The notes under the pieces are model-generated. The model saw only the letters and a program-made list of their open reading frames with translations, was not told the origin of the DNA and did no database searches. A stretch of DNA of 64,000 nucleotides from Mesorhabditis belari. Its lineage: Eukaryota > Nematoda > Chromadorea > Rhabditida > Rhabditidae. This document shows, one piece after another, positions 55,401 through 64,000 of this stretch; the stretch's first letter is position 1, and each line of letters starts with the position of its first letter. The stretch spans positions 1,488,001 to 1,552,000 of the forward strand of contig CAUEEP010000925.1 of assembly GCA_958450365.1 (NCBI GenBank), in the 5' to 3' direction. Both the position numbers and the translations under genes were made by a program.

Positions 55401-56042
55401 GCTAAACCTTTGAATTTCTCTTGTCTTTTCTGATTCGGAAAGTATTTCTAACCATCCTGGAATGCACGACGGCTAATGGCTAGGAAAGAGTTCATTTTGG
55501 AATACTTTGTCTTTTGAATTTCACTCAAAATCTTCTCTAGCGCTAAACCTTTGAATTTCTCTTGTCTTTTCTGATTCGGAAAGTATTTCTAACCATCCTG
55601 GAATGCACGACGGCTAATGGCTAGGAAAGAGTTCATTTTGGAATACTTTGTCTTTTGAATTTCACTCAAAATCTTCTCTAGCGCTAAACCTTTGAATTTC
55701 TCTTGTCTTTTCTGATTCGGAAAGTATTTCTAGCCATCCTGGAACGCACAACTTCTATTAGCTATGAAAGAGTTAACTTTAGAAAGGTTTTGTTTTTCAG
55801 CCCGGTTCACTTACGCAACTTTGTCCTTAAATGGGTCATTAGATAGATCATTAGATAGATCATTAGATAGGTCATTAGATAGACCATTAGATAGATCATT
55901 AGATAGCTCATTAGATAGCTCATTAGATAGGCCCTTCACTTTAAACAAACCTGTCAAACGATCGTCTTTCCCCGTGAAAACCAGTTGTCAGATATGATCC
56001 ATACGAATCATCGGAGAGTGTCCCGCCGTATCGTCGACCCAT
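50345..56042 (-). CDS. Tetraspanin
   Basis: Minus-strand exons: 56042-55951 (ATG), 54783-54702, 53083-53007, 52879-52773, 52692-52574, 51603-51492, 51466-51333, 51291-51222, 51068-50962, 50396-50345 (TGA), about 316 aa. All phases agree except the 51492/51466 junction. TM1 spans two exons ([12 protein letters not shown] + [15 protein letters not shown]). TM2 and TM3 are [20 protein letters not shown] and [20 protein letters not shown]. The large extracellular loop has the diagnostic CCG (TFRCCG) and further cysteines ([16 protein letters not shown]). TM4 is [20 protein letters not shown], and the short cytoplasmic tail ends [13 protein letters not shown]. Tetraspanins organise membrane-protein microdomains. 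At 51492/51466 the apparent intron is only 25 nt and the frame is one base off around a GGGG run. I suspect a consensus error. An upstream 5' untranslated exon edge is likely at 56089. Confidence 0.88.
50470..50885. repeat. Three direct copies of a ~155-bp repeat in tetraspanin's last intron
   Basis: Units share 'agtgctgtgcatgccagctt', 'cttgctcctggacaagtgaa' and 'ttatagttagtggggaccct'. They lie between the last two coding exons. Confidence 0.85.
51693..51956. repeat. Head-to-head pair of tRNA-like units (copy 1)
   Basis: Minus-strand unit 51765-51693 has an A-box-like TGGCGCAGTCGG and a B-box-like GGTTCGAATCC. Plus-strand unit 51886-51956 has TGGTGCAGTCGG and GGTTCGAGCCC. Between them is an inverted spacer repeat (ccactcttaaccggg / ccggttaagagtgg). 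Acceptor stems do not pair properly, so these are tRNA-like repeats rather than working tRNA genes. It lies in tetraspanin intron 5, just 5' of the large-loop exon. Confidence 0.75.
52290..52545. repeat. 'gacagatagaca' microsatellite
   Basis: About 250 bp of (GACA/GATA)-type tetranucleotide repeats in tetraspanin intron 5. The long open frames across it are repeat artefacts. Confidence 0.95.
53105..53545. repeat. 'aaacctataaagctat' minisatellite
   Basis: About 430 bp of 8-bp-based units (aaacctat, aagctata, atcctata) in tetraspanin intron 2, next to the Tc1-like remnant. Confidence 0.9.
53619..54606 (+). mobile_element. Degenerate Tc1-like element with minisatellite core
   Basis: Ends GGTGGGCCAAAATTA (53622) and, inverted, TAATTTTGGCCC...GGCCCACC (54580-54602). 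After the left end, [18 protein letters not shown] and [14 protein letters not shown] correspond to the DNA-binding region of Tc1-type transposases. Near the right end RRLDACVKA resembles their C-terminus. The catalytic middle is replaced by the 'ggcttgggaagagctgaaaa' minisatellite (53975-54475). Confidence 0.65.
53975..54475. repeat. 'gctgaaaaggcttggga' minisatellite
   Basis: About 28 units of 17-20 bp (with and without 'aga'), showing a higher-order ~123-bp pattern: the order of long and short units around 53990-54110 recurs around 54110-54235 and 54235-54345. Confidence 0.9.
54990..55790. repeat. ~141-bp tandem repeats in tetraspanin intron 1
   Basis: About five units containing 'cttctctagcgctaaacctttg', 'tttctgattcggaaagt' and 'catcctggaatgcacgacgg'. 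Motif starts at about 55346, 55487 and 55628 give a 141-bp period. The central units are nearly identical and the outer ones diverge. Confidence 0.9.
55845..55930. repeat. 12-bp 'cattagatagat' repeat
   Basis: Seven to eight units directly downstream (on the + strand) of the ~141-bp array and adjoining tetraspanin exon 1. Confidence 0.85.
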
Positions 56043-56364
56043 TTGATGGAATTAAGGGAAAGGGTGACGGGCGGATGGATCTTGATCACCTGAAAAGAGT
56101 GAGCTTTCGATTGAACAGGATAAAAGGAGAAAAAAGAGATGTCAATCAAGTTCATCATAAAAATCTGAGTTGAATTGAAGAACTGACAATAAATCCTATG
56201 TTTTTTGGCCTTTAAACTATAAAAAAGCTTATAGAAAGCTTAAAGAAGCTTAAATTTTTGGCTTGACCCGCCAAAACGGCCAAAAAGGCCAAAAAGGCCG
56301 CCAAAACTCGAAAATGGACATGTCTACTAGTCATCATTTCCTGAAAAAAGCAAAAGAAAGCCTG

Positions 56365-56540
56365 AGTCGGGATCGAACCCGTGAGGTCTAGCTCTGAAAA
56401 CGACAGCTTTACCACTCGACCACAACTGCAGTGAACCACTTCTCTCAAACAAAGCAAAAGAAGGCCTAAGTCCGGATCGAACCCGTGAGGTCTAGCTCTG
56501 AAAACGACAGCTTTACCACTCGGCCACGACTGCAGTGAAT
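56365..56540 (-). repeat. Tandem pair of tRNA-like units
   Basis: Two 90-bp direct repeats. On the minus strand each reads TGGTCGAGTGGTAAAG (A-box-like), then GTCGTTTTCAGAGC (anticodon-arm-like with TTC), then GGGTTCGATCC (B-box). They resemble a glutamate-type tRNA, but acceptor strands do not pair. Likely tRNA-derived repeats or pseudogenes. Confidence 0.65.
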
Positions 56541-56549
56541 CCCGTCCCC

Positions 56550-57480
56550 CTAAATAACCTCTAAGAGGCCGCTAGGACCTAAATGGCCACTTTTTCAGAT
56601 CGCTAGAACCTAAATGGCTTAAGAAAACTTTAAACGCTTCTAACTCCTGACAGATTGTCATTTAGGAAAAACGAAATATAGATTCGGAATCAGCATTAAA
56701 TTCTGCGTTAAATGGTATAGATTTCATAGCATTTGACAGGCTCAGTATGTGAATAAAGTGTGTTGAATTGAAGAACTGACATTAAATCCTATGTTTTTTG
56801 GCCTTTAAACTATAAAAAAGGCTTAAGGAAGCTTAAAAAAGCTTAAGGAAGCTTAAAGAAGCTTAAACTTATCAAAGCTGAGTTGAAAGATCGATTCAAA
56901 ACAAAAACAGCATCAACAATAACGGATAATGAGTGTTCCTGGTAAACTAGAGAGTAAAGTGGCTAATGAGTGTTCATGGAAAGTGATGTAGCAGAAAAGG
57001 GAACGAAAAGGACAGGTATATTAGTCAGGTGAGAGCCAAAATGCAGAAAGAGACCCTCGACGCAAGCCGGATCGCGTTCAAAATAGCATTTTTCTCTGCA
57101 TTCCCCGTCGCCTCACTTTCCTCCCGATCCACTCACCCGTTCGTCTTTCTCTCTTCACCAAACTCTTTCCTGGAGGTCACAGGAAAGTCTGAATTCGTTA
57201 GGTAAACATTTGAACAACAAACAGCATCGAGTACAAAGTTTTGACTGAATATCTGGAAATTTCTTCTGAAAAATCCGTGTTTTCTCTGAAAATTTGTTGT
57301 CAGCTCGAACGTTTCTCGTAAATCATTCATTCCTACATCAAAAAAAAAATCAATGATTAAGTCTTTAAAGTCTACAAAATGAGCACTGAAATGAGGTCTA
57401 TTTGTGGTAGGAGAATTGGTTTAAAACAAGTGATCTAACAAGTGAATCTAACCGGTAAGACTAGGTAATCAAATGTAAAA
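56550..57480. other. Intergenic sequence, upstream of tetraspanin
   Basis: The stretch at about 56755-56880 repeats 56170-56260 ('ttgaagaactgacaataaatcctatg', 'aaagcttaaggaagctta'). No gene recognised. Confidence 0.45.
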
Positions 57481-57484
57481 TGAA

Positions 57485-57755
57485 TAAAAATCACCGAAAC
57501 TCAATGAAAATCAATAAAAATCAATAGAAATCAATAGAAATCAATAGAATTCAATGAAAATCAATGAAAATCCATGAAACTTCAATGAAAAATCACCGAA
57601 ACTCAATGAAAATCAATAGAAATCAATAGAAACCAATAGAAATATCAATGAAAATCAATAAAAATCAATGAAAATCCATGAAAATCAATGAAAATCAATG
57701 AAAATCAATGAAAATCAATGAAAATCAATGAAAATCAATGAAAATTTCAAAAAAA
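57485..57755. repeat. 'aatcaatgaaaatc' minisatellite
   Basis: About 270 bp of 10-bp units (AATCAATGAA / AATCAATAGA). Confidence 0.9.
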
Positions 57756-57764
57756 ACGAATTTT

Positions 57765-58125
57765 TCGTTTTTTTTGTACGGAAACCTAGGCTGAAACTAT
57801 GTTTTTCGGAATCAGCGTTAAAAATTACCCTAGAAAACGCAAAGCTCGTTGTTTTAGCAAAGATTTTTCAAAAAAATTTGCCGGAGTCGGAGTCGAACCC
57901 TCGACCCTCCGATCATCGCTTTCAGAGCTTTGAGGGTCGAGGGTTCGAAGCTCTGAAAGCAGTGATCTGAGGGTCGAGGGTTCGACTCCGACTCCGGCAA
58001 ATTTTTTTGAAAAATCTTTGCTAAAACAACGAGCTTTGCGTTTTCTAGGGTAATTTTCGGCACTGATTCCGAAAAAACATGGTTTCAGCCTAGGTTTCCG
58101 TACAAAAAAACGAAAAAAATGGATT
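57765..58125. repeat. Near-perfect foldback with tRNA-like boxes
   Basis: Arms 'acggaaacctaggctgaaac' (57779) and its inverse (58075-58105) enclose 'gccggagtcggagtcgaaccctcga' and its inverse. The centre has 'gatcatcgctttcagagctt' and partner. The B-box-like GGTTCGACTCC occurs on both strands. The outer part is related to the MITE core at 29500-29600 and 5820-5930. Confidence 0.8.
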
Positions 58126-58516
58126 TTTTTTGAAATTTGGGATTTGATGGGTTTAATGGAGGCAAAAACTTTGAAGATTGATCTATTAAACTTTGAAGAT
58201 CAATTTTGATCTATTAAACTTTGAAGATTGTCTTTGAAGACTTTTTTTATCTAATCCGCTAGAGAATAAGCTTTTCAATGAGCTCTGAAATGTTTAAATC
58301 AAAAAAGGTTTAAGATCAATTCCCCAAAAAATCTGCAAATCGGCAAATCGACCCAACAAAATCTAAGAAAAATGAAGAATTGAGTGCGCTAAAATGTCGA
58401 GTACAAAGTACACAGCAATCCTTTGTACAGGCTAACAAATGGCTAACATTTGGCTGTTATAAACGACGTCTAAAACGATCTAAAACGATCTAAAACTTCC
58501 TTCAGCTACTAATCGC

Positions 58517-61508
58517 TTAAAATCCATTTGTTAATCCAGCGTACGGGGAAAATGAGAATTGAAAATGAGGAATTTGCAAGTGATTTCCGGTCAATTTCGC
58601 TTTATTCACTGTTTCCAGTGAATGAATCCCCGTCAACATCAAACACGAAGTGAAACCATTCCCATTCGCAAACATAATATCCGTGTCGAGCCTAGAAATT
58701 GATTTCATCGGCTTTTGATATCCTTTGAAAGAACGCTACTTCTATCTTTTCCCTACAATCCTGGTGTCAATTTCCAAAGCTATAAAAGTTAGTTATGGAT
58801 GTCACACTGTAGTATGGAAATACTTTCGTATGGAAATTTGTAAATTTTTTGATGTGGCTAGAGCAGCACAACGTAGCTGGTTAGATTTAAGCGCTGAGAA
58901 GCAGCTAGTCGATGAAATTTTTATAGGAAAGTGAATTCTGGATGTCACACTGTAGTATGGAATTACTTTCGTATGGAAATTTGTAACTTTTCGAGGTGGT
59001 TAGCGTAGCGCAACGTAGCTGGTTAGATTTAAGCGCTGAGAAGCAGCTAATCGATGAAATTTTTAAAGAAAAGTAGATTCTGGATGTCATGCTGTAATAT
59101 GGAATTGTTTTCGTACGGAAATTTGTAAATTTTTTGAGATGGGAAACTAGCGCACGGTAGCTGGTTAGATTTAAGCGCTGAGAAGCAGCTAATCGATGAA
59201 ATTTTAAATGGAAAGTAGATGCTGGATGTCACCCTGTAATATGGAATTGTTTTCGTATGGAAATTTGTAAGCTTTTCAAGGTGGTTAAAGTAGCGCAAGG
59301 TACCTGCTTAGATTTAAGTTGCTAAGAAGCAGCTAATCGATGAAATTTTTATAGGAGAGTGGATTCTGGATGTCACACTTTAGTATAGAACTACTTTCGT
59401 ATGGAAATTTGTAAATTTTTTGAGGTGGGTAAAGCAGCACAACGTAGCTGGCTAGATTTAAGCGCTGAGAAGCAGATAGTCGAAGAAATTTTTATAGGAA
59501 AGTGGATTCTGGATGTCACATTGTAGTATGGAATTACTCTCATAAGGAAATTTGTAAATTTCTCGAGATGGTTGACGCAGCACAACGTAGCTGGTTAGAT
59601 TTAAAAAGCAAAAAGCAGCTAATCGATAATCGAAGGCAGCCAAGGAGCCAGCCAGCCGGTCGGCTAGATCCAGGCCTGACTTCTGGCAAACTCAGAGGCT
59701 TTTTGTGGGTAATACTTGCAGTGAAGCTCAACCAGGGAAATCTAAAAGCTAGAGGCCAGGTCTGAAACCAGGTCTGAAGCCAGGTCTGAAACCAGGTCTG
59801 AAACCAGATCTGAAACCAAGAGCAGGCCTTACAGCAAAGGCTTTGAGCTTCTGTCGGACTACAACAAGCTCTACAACAAAGGCTTCGGTCTTCTAGAGAT
59901 CTAGAGCTCTTTGGGAAAGATTGTAGCTAGGCTAGAACCTGGTACTGGTCATCGACTTTGAAAAACCCTGATGTTGCTTATGATTGGCTCAATTGCTTTT
60001 GCTCAATAGCTTTTGCTCAATAGCTTTTGCTCAATTGCTTTTGCTCAACTGCTTTTGCTCAACTGCCTTTGCTCAATTGCCTTTGCTCAATAGCTTTTGC
60101 TCAACTGCTTTTGCTCAATTGCTTTTCAAAAACCACAAACCGATCCCCAAACATGATCGTTTTCGTCGCGTCAATGTGATGATGTCTTTTCAGAAAATCG
60201 GCAATCGGTGTGTTCGGTTTGCCGAAAACGAGTGGCTCTCGATCGACGACCGATCGAATTGCAGCCGCTATGCAACCAGTGCCTGAAGTTTGCATTGAGA
60301 AATTTGCCTTTTAAATCCCTTCACCAGGCACAATGACATCATCGCATGGGCCAGGGAAAGTGGTATCCTCGTTTGTGATGAAAAAATCGACACTCGAATC
60401 GCGAAGGTAGTTCGCAGCACGCATGATTTTTGGGTAACTAAAAGGTAGATCGATTCACAGATCGATTTCGACAGCTTTAAACAGCAATTTTAGCAATTTT
60501 TGATCAAAGATTGCTAAAATTGCTAAAATTGCTGTTTAAAGCTGTCGAAATCTTTGATTTTTCAAGTCTAGATTGTAAAAACGATTGGAATTGATTAGGC
60601 AATCGATGGAGATCATTAGGCAACGATTGAATTGATTAGGCAATCGATTGAATTCTTTAGGCAATCAATTGAATATCTTTTCACCTTATATGCCCATCAA
60701 AACTGACAACCACTGCAGCGATCTCTTCATCGTTTTCAAGTTGGAAGATGAAATCTGTGTCGGTGAGATCCTCGAAGTGTTCAGGCTGGAATTTAAGGTT
60801 GTTCAGGCTGTTCAGGCTGGAATTTAAGGCTGCTTAGGCTGTTCAGGCTGTTCAGGCTGGAATCTATTAAAATCTATCGAATCAATCAATGCAATCAATC
60901 AATATTCATCAATATTTCACAATATTTCACTGAAATCTTTAGCGCATTCGCTTAAGCCTTAGCTCAAGCCTTAGCGCAAGCCTTAGCTCAAGCCTTAGCT
61001 CAAGCCTTAGCGAAAGCCTTAGCTCAAGCCTTAGCGCAAGCCTTAGCTCAAGCCTTAGCGCAAGCCTTAGCGCAAGCCTTAGCGCAAGCCTTAGCGCAAG
61101 CGTAATTAATCGAATCTGAAACCAATCTGAGCTGAACCAAAACGAAAAGCGAGTAGCTCGCTTTCTCAAATGAATTCAAGAAAACAGGAGCAAGTCGAGC
61201 TTTCTTTTAAAGCCTGATTTGGCCTTAGAACACTAGAACAAAAATAGAGGCATTAGAACGACTTGCAACCTTTGAACAACCAAGTTCATTTTCCATTAAA
61301 CTCACCCCCAATCCAACACATTTCACTCCAGCTCCTTTCTCGAGCGAATCTTTTAATGATGGAGTGCCGATCAAATAGATCTTCTTGTTCTCGTAGCCAT
61401 TATCTTTCAAATACATCGGCAAAACGACACCCGGTGAGATGACATTTGACTGGAAAATGATCTACTATATATAGCTGTCTGCCTGTCTGTCTGTCTGTCT
61501 GTCTGTCT

Positions 61509-61549
<41 letters not shown>

Positions 61550-63634
61550 GTCTGTCTGTACAGGCATTTTCTCAGCCATATTTTGACTAATAAAGCTAAA
61601 ACTTCTTTAGAAAACCTTAGAATCTGAAATCTGAAATATTGTAGTTATAGAATTTAAAGAAGAAAATGAAAAAATCAAAGCTGATTGGCACCACGAGGGG
61701 CCGAACCCGCCTCGTCTGGACCCGTAGCTAAGCGCGCTACCGACTACGCCACGGAGACCACGGCCAACGCCCCACAAAAAGCCGGTCTTAACCGGGTTTT
61801 TCCGCTGGTCTTATGAATGAAAGGAAAAAACCCGAAAAGCCGCCTACTAACTGGTTTTTCTGGTAGGTCGGCGACGGTCTCCGTGGCGCAGTGGGTAGCG
61901 TGCTCCTCTACAGCTCGGGACTACCCGGGTTCGACCCCCCGAAGTGCTACTGTGTTGAGAATTTTGACTTTTTTACCTATAAACTTCTAAGGGTGTTGTT
62001 TTTGGAGTTCTAGCTCCGTTCTCGAGATGAAAATTGCGTACAAGGCTTTTTTTCTGTAGTAGATAGGTGCTGCTCTTTTATATAGATATTTAGCATCAAA
62101 ATATTTCCACAAACGTCGGGCAAATCGAAGCCTAAACCATGCAATTTCTTCAAATATTGACTCCTCGTCTTCGTGCTGTTATTCGTGATGACAAAAACTC
62201 GTTTACCCTGCAAATTTCTGGCTTTTGTTGAGGAGTTTTTTTTGACGTGCCTGGCGTTGCAATTGTTGCACAAATTCCACAGATCCGGCAATCGTCTCGC
62301 CGCCTCTCCATAAAACACCTGAAAACCTTGAGTTTTTGAGTTTTTGAGCTTTTGAGCTTTTGAGCTTATTTAAAGTTTTAAATTGAGTTTATTTTCACGT
62401 TTTTGGTTCAATTTGATGTATATTTCGTAGCCGATTATGAATGAAACAAATTTTGGTAAATCTTTCTAGTAGAGCAACTATTAGAGAAACTAGTAGAGCA
62501 ACTATTAGAGAAACTAGTAGAGCAACTAGTAGAGCAACTAGTAGAGCAACTAGTAGAGAAACTAGTAGAGCAGCTAGTAGAGCAACTAGTAGAGAAACTA
62601 GTAGAGAAACTAGTAGAGCAACTAGTAGAGTAACTGGTAGAGCAACTAGTAGAGAAACTAGTAGAGCAACTAGTAGAGCAACTAGTAGAGCAACTATTGG
62701 AGAAACTAGTAGAGAAACTAGTAGAGAAACTAGTAGAGCAAGTAGTAGAGCAACTAGTAGAGAAACTGGTAGAGCAACTAGTAGAGAAACTAGTAGAGCA
62801 ACTAGTAGAGCAACTAGTAGAGTAACTGGTAGAGCAACTATTGGAGAAACTAGTAGAGCAACTAGTAGAGCAAGTAGTGGAGCAACTAGTAGAGCAACTA
62901 GTAGAGCAACTAGTAGAGCAACTAGTAGAGTAACTGGTAGAGCAACTAGTAGAGAAACTAGTAGAGCAACTAGTAGAGCAACTAGTAGAGCAACTATTGG
63001 AGAAACTAGTAGAGCAACTATTGGAGAAACTAGTAGAGCAACTAGTAGAGCAAGTAGTAGAGCAAGTAGTAGAGCAACTAGTAGAGAAACTAGTAACTAG
63101 AGCCATCCTTTCTCTGACCGTCTCTGCCACTCTTGTGCTTCACCACGTTGCTGGAAGCCTATTCCTCCGATGTTCTTGTTGGTGACTTTGTGGCCGAGTA
63201 TGAGCAGGTCGCCGTTCGCCTGTGTCTTCATGGAGTCATCTTTGGCCTTTGTTTGATGATGTCGAATGATGGTGATGAGGGCGATGATGTCGAATTTGAT
63301 CTTCTTGCTCCTCATCATGGAGTGTAGTCTTATCGGCTTGCGAGGCGGCTGTCCTGGCGTTGAAAGTGCAGAGTCGGAGGCTTAGGCTTTGTAACTAACT
63401 TACCTAAGTTTTAAAGTAAAGCTTTAAAGCTTGAAAGTAAAGCTTTAAAGCTTTAAAGTAAAGTTTTAAAGTAAATTTTTAAAGTAAAGTTTTAAATAAG
63501 TTTATTTTCAAGTTTTATATTCAATTTTATGTTGAAATCTAGATTTTCCACACACAAAAAAAATCACCATCAGCATCGAAAAGAAACGTCTCAAATCGAT
63601 TCAAATCCTCGGCTGTCAAAAGTTTCAATTGCAT
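58517..63634 (-). CDS. Phosphoglycolate phosphatase-like HAD hydrolase (PGPH/PGP family)
   Basis: Minus-strand exons: 63634-63568 (ATG after TTTTCAGTAAA), 62318-62251, 62207-62115, 61449-61306, 60785-60685, 60437-60325, 60282-60141, 58691-58517 (TAA). All phases agree, giving 300 aa, normal for the family. HAD motif I is FLFDADGVLW (nucleophile Asp and acid/base Asp), motif II VFVITNNST, motif III lysine FGKPNTPIADF, motif IV MFGDRLDTDI. The C2-type cap lies between (SNVISPGVVLPMYL, VSFDGHI, ITNEDTTFPGP). Family members hydrolyse phosphoglycolate, glycerol-3-phosphate or related metabolites in the cytosol. The exon 2-3 join requires a GC-AG intron of 43 nt (62250-62208). Introns carry a 12-bp minisatellite (62.46-63.1 kb), a tRNA-like pair (61.7-61.95 kb) and a ~142-bp array (58.8-59.64 kb). 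No disruption of the coding sequence. Confidence 0.92.
58790..59640. repeat. ~142-bp tandem repeats in PGP intron 7
   Basis: About six units containing 'tggatgtcacactgtagtatgg', 'gtatggaaatttgtaaatttt', 'caacgtagctggttagattt' and 'gcgctgagaagcagctaatc'. Starts near 58796, 58940, 59083, 59224, 59365 and 59507 give a 141-144 bp period. Units differ at 5-15% of positions by eye. Confidence 0.9.
59755..60125. repeat. Short minisatellites in PGP intron 7
   Basis: 'aaaccaggtctg' units (59760-59815) and 'ttgctcaattgcttttgctcaa' units (59985-60125), the latter ending 15 bp from the exon border. Confidence 0.85.
60464..60562. repeat. Hairpin in PGP intron 5
   Basis: 'gatttcgacagctttaaacagcaattttagcaa' and its inverse around a short loop at 60505. 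It is followed by 'ttgattaggcaatcgat' repeats to 60670. Confidence 0.8.
60785..61110. repeat. Minisatellites in PGP intron 4
   Basis: 'ggctgttca' repeats (60785-60860) and twelve 12-bp 'cttagcgcaagc' units (60955-61105). Confidence 0.85.
61470..61560. repeat. (TGTC)n microsatellite
   Basis: About 80 bp of TGTC repeats, with flanking sequence ('acaggcattttc', 'taaagctaaaactt') resembling that around the GACA array at 52.0-52.5 kb. Confidence 0.9.
61689..61950. repeat. Head-to-head pair of tRNA-like units (copy 2)
   Basis: Minus-strand unit 61758-61689 (TGGCGTAGTCGGTAGCG; GGTTCGGCCCC) and plus-strand unit 61877-61950 (TGGCGCAGTGGGTAGCG; GGTTCGACCCC), with 'ccggtcttaaccgggtttttcc' spacer sequence and a partial inverse. 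Same architecture as 51693-51956. It lies in PGP intron 3. Confidence 0.75.
62455..63100. repeat. 12-bp 'agtagagcaact' minisatellite in PGP intron 1
   Basis: About 53 units of 12 bp with a/c/t substitutions (gagaaact, gagtaact, ggagaaact). Open frames on both strands come from the 12-bp period. Confidence 0.95.
63400..63500. repeat. 'aagtaaagctttaaag' short repeat
   Basis: Five to six imperfect units in PGP intron 1. Confidence 0.7.
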
Positions 63635-63699
63635 TTTACTGAAAATTAGATAGAATTAGGCTTTAAACTTTAAAAACTTTAAAAACGTGCAATTTTCTT

Positions 63700-64000
63700 A
63701 TAAAGCATAAGATTAGAAGAAGATTTGGATAAGATTTAAAAGAAGACTTAGTGTTAAACAATAATTTGTTGCATTTGGGCATCCAAAAAACATTGGACGG
63801 CTTGCAACTAAAATAAGATTAGAAGAAGATTTAGATAAGATTTGGATAAGATTTGGATAAGATTTGGATAAGATTTGGATAAGATTTGGATAAGATTTAA
63901 ATAAGATTTAAATAAGATTTAAATAAGATTTCAATAAGATTCAGATAAGATTTAAATAAGACTTAAATAAGACCTAAATAAGACTTAAATAAGACTTAAA
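63700..64000. repeat. 'ataagatttgg' minisatellite at right edge
   Basis: 11-bp units (ATAAGATTTGG, ATAAGATTTAA, ATAAGACTTAA) from about 63815, running out of the window, upstream of the PGP gene. Confidence 0.9.

Noticed and set aside
51693..61950. Functional tRNA genes
   Set aside because: A- and B-box-like motifs are present but acceptor stems do not pair and the units occur as inverted repeats in introns.
62435..63130. 231-codon Cys/Ser/Thr and 219-codon Thr/Ser/Arg frames
   Set aside because: 12-bp minisatellite, open on both strands by periodicity, inside PGP intron 1.

Overview
This is nuclear DNA of a nematode. Four things point there: AT-rich sequence, many short introns with TTTTCAG/TTTTTAG acceptors, acceptor-like sites a few bases before several initiator ATGs (as expected for spliced-leader addition), and the gene content (a nematode-type nuclear hormone receptor, an APP-1-like X-prolyl aminopeptidase, a PGPH-like phosphatase and an expanded F-box-like family). 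I cannot name the species. No cellular RNA gene, CRISPR array or bacterial feature is supported. I built the multi-exon models by hand from splice motifs, reading-phase continuity and protein family motifs, so exon borders are predictions.

Layout. 0-2 kb: foldback repeat and an unidentified coiled-coil gene (+). 3.5-7.2 kb: an intact F-box-like gene (+), a chimeric truncated copy, and a dead copy of another subfamily. 8.2 kb: an isolated LDL-receptor class A exon. 13.2-9.8 kb (-): an intact F-box-like gene followed 393 bp downstream by a borealin-like gene, possibly an operon. 13.9-17.5 kb (+): RING-finger membrane protein of the RNFT1/2 type, copy A. 18.4-20.6 kb (+): two broken F-box-like genes. 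26.1-21.4 kb (-): a ten-exon nuclear hormone receptor whose introns are packed with minisatellites. 26-32 kb: minisatellites, foldback repeats and transposon remnants. 32.4-37.3 kb (+): complete X-prolyl aminopeptidase with a mariner-type element in one intron. 37.7-42.3 kb (-): F-box-like genes, one intact. 47.8-43.1 kb (-): RNFT copy B. 56.0-50.3 kb (-): tetraspanin. 63.6-58.5 kb (-): HAD-family phosphoglycolate phosphatase-like enzyme.

The main architectural feature is a large inverted duplication. About 7 kb at 13.65-20.7 kb (RNFT A plus two F-box-like genes) recurs in reverse order and orientation at about 48.0-39.7 kb. The two RNFT copies carry different disabling changes (a stop in exon 1 of A, a 1-nt insertion in exon 7 of B), and most F-box-like copies are broken. 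Several apparent frameshifts are single-base events, some in short homopolymers of otherwise well-conserved genes, so consensus sequence error is a live alternative to pseudogenisation.

A second theme is introns filled with locus-specific minisatellites, foldback elements and tRNA-like palindromes. The housekeeping-type genes (aminopeptidase, phosphatase, tetraspanin, nuclear receptor) keep coherent exons and phases around these arrays, apart from one frame break in the tetraspanin.
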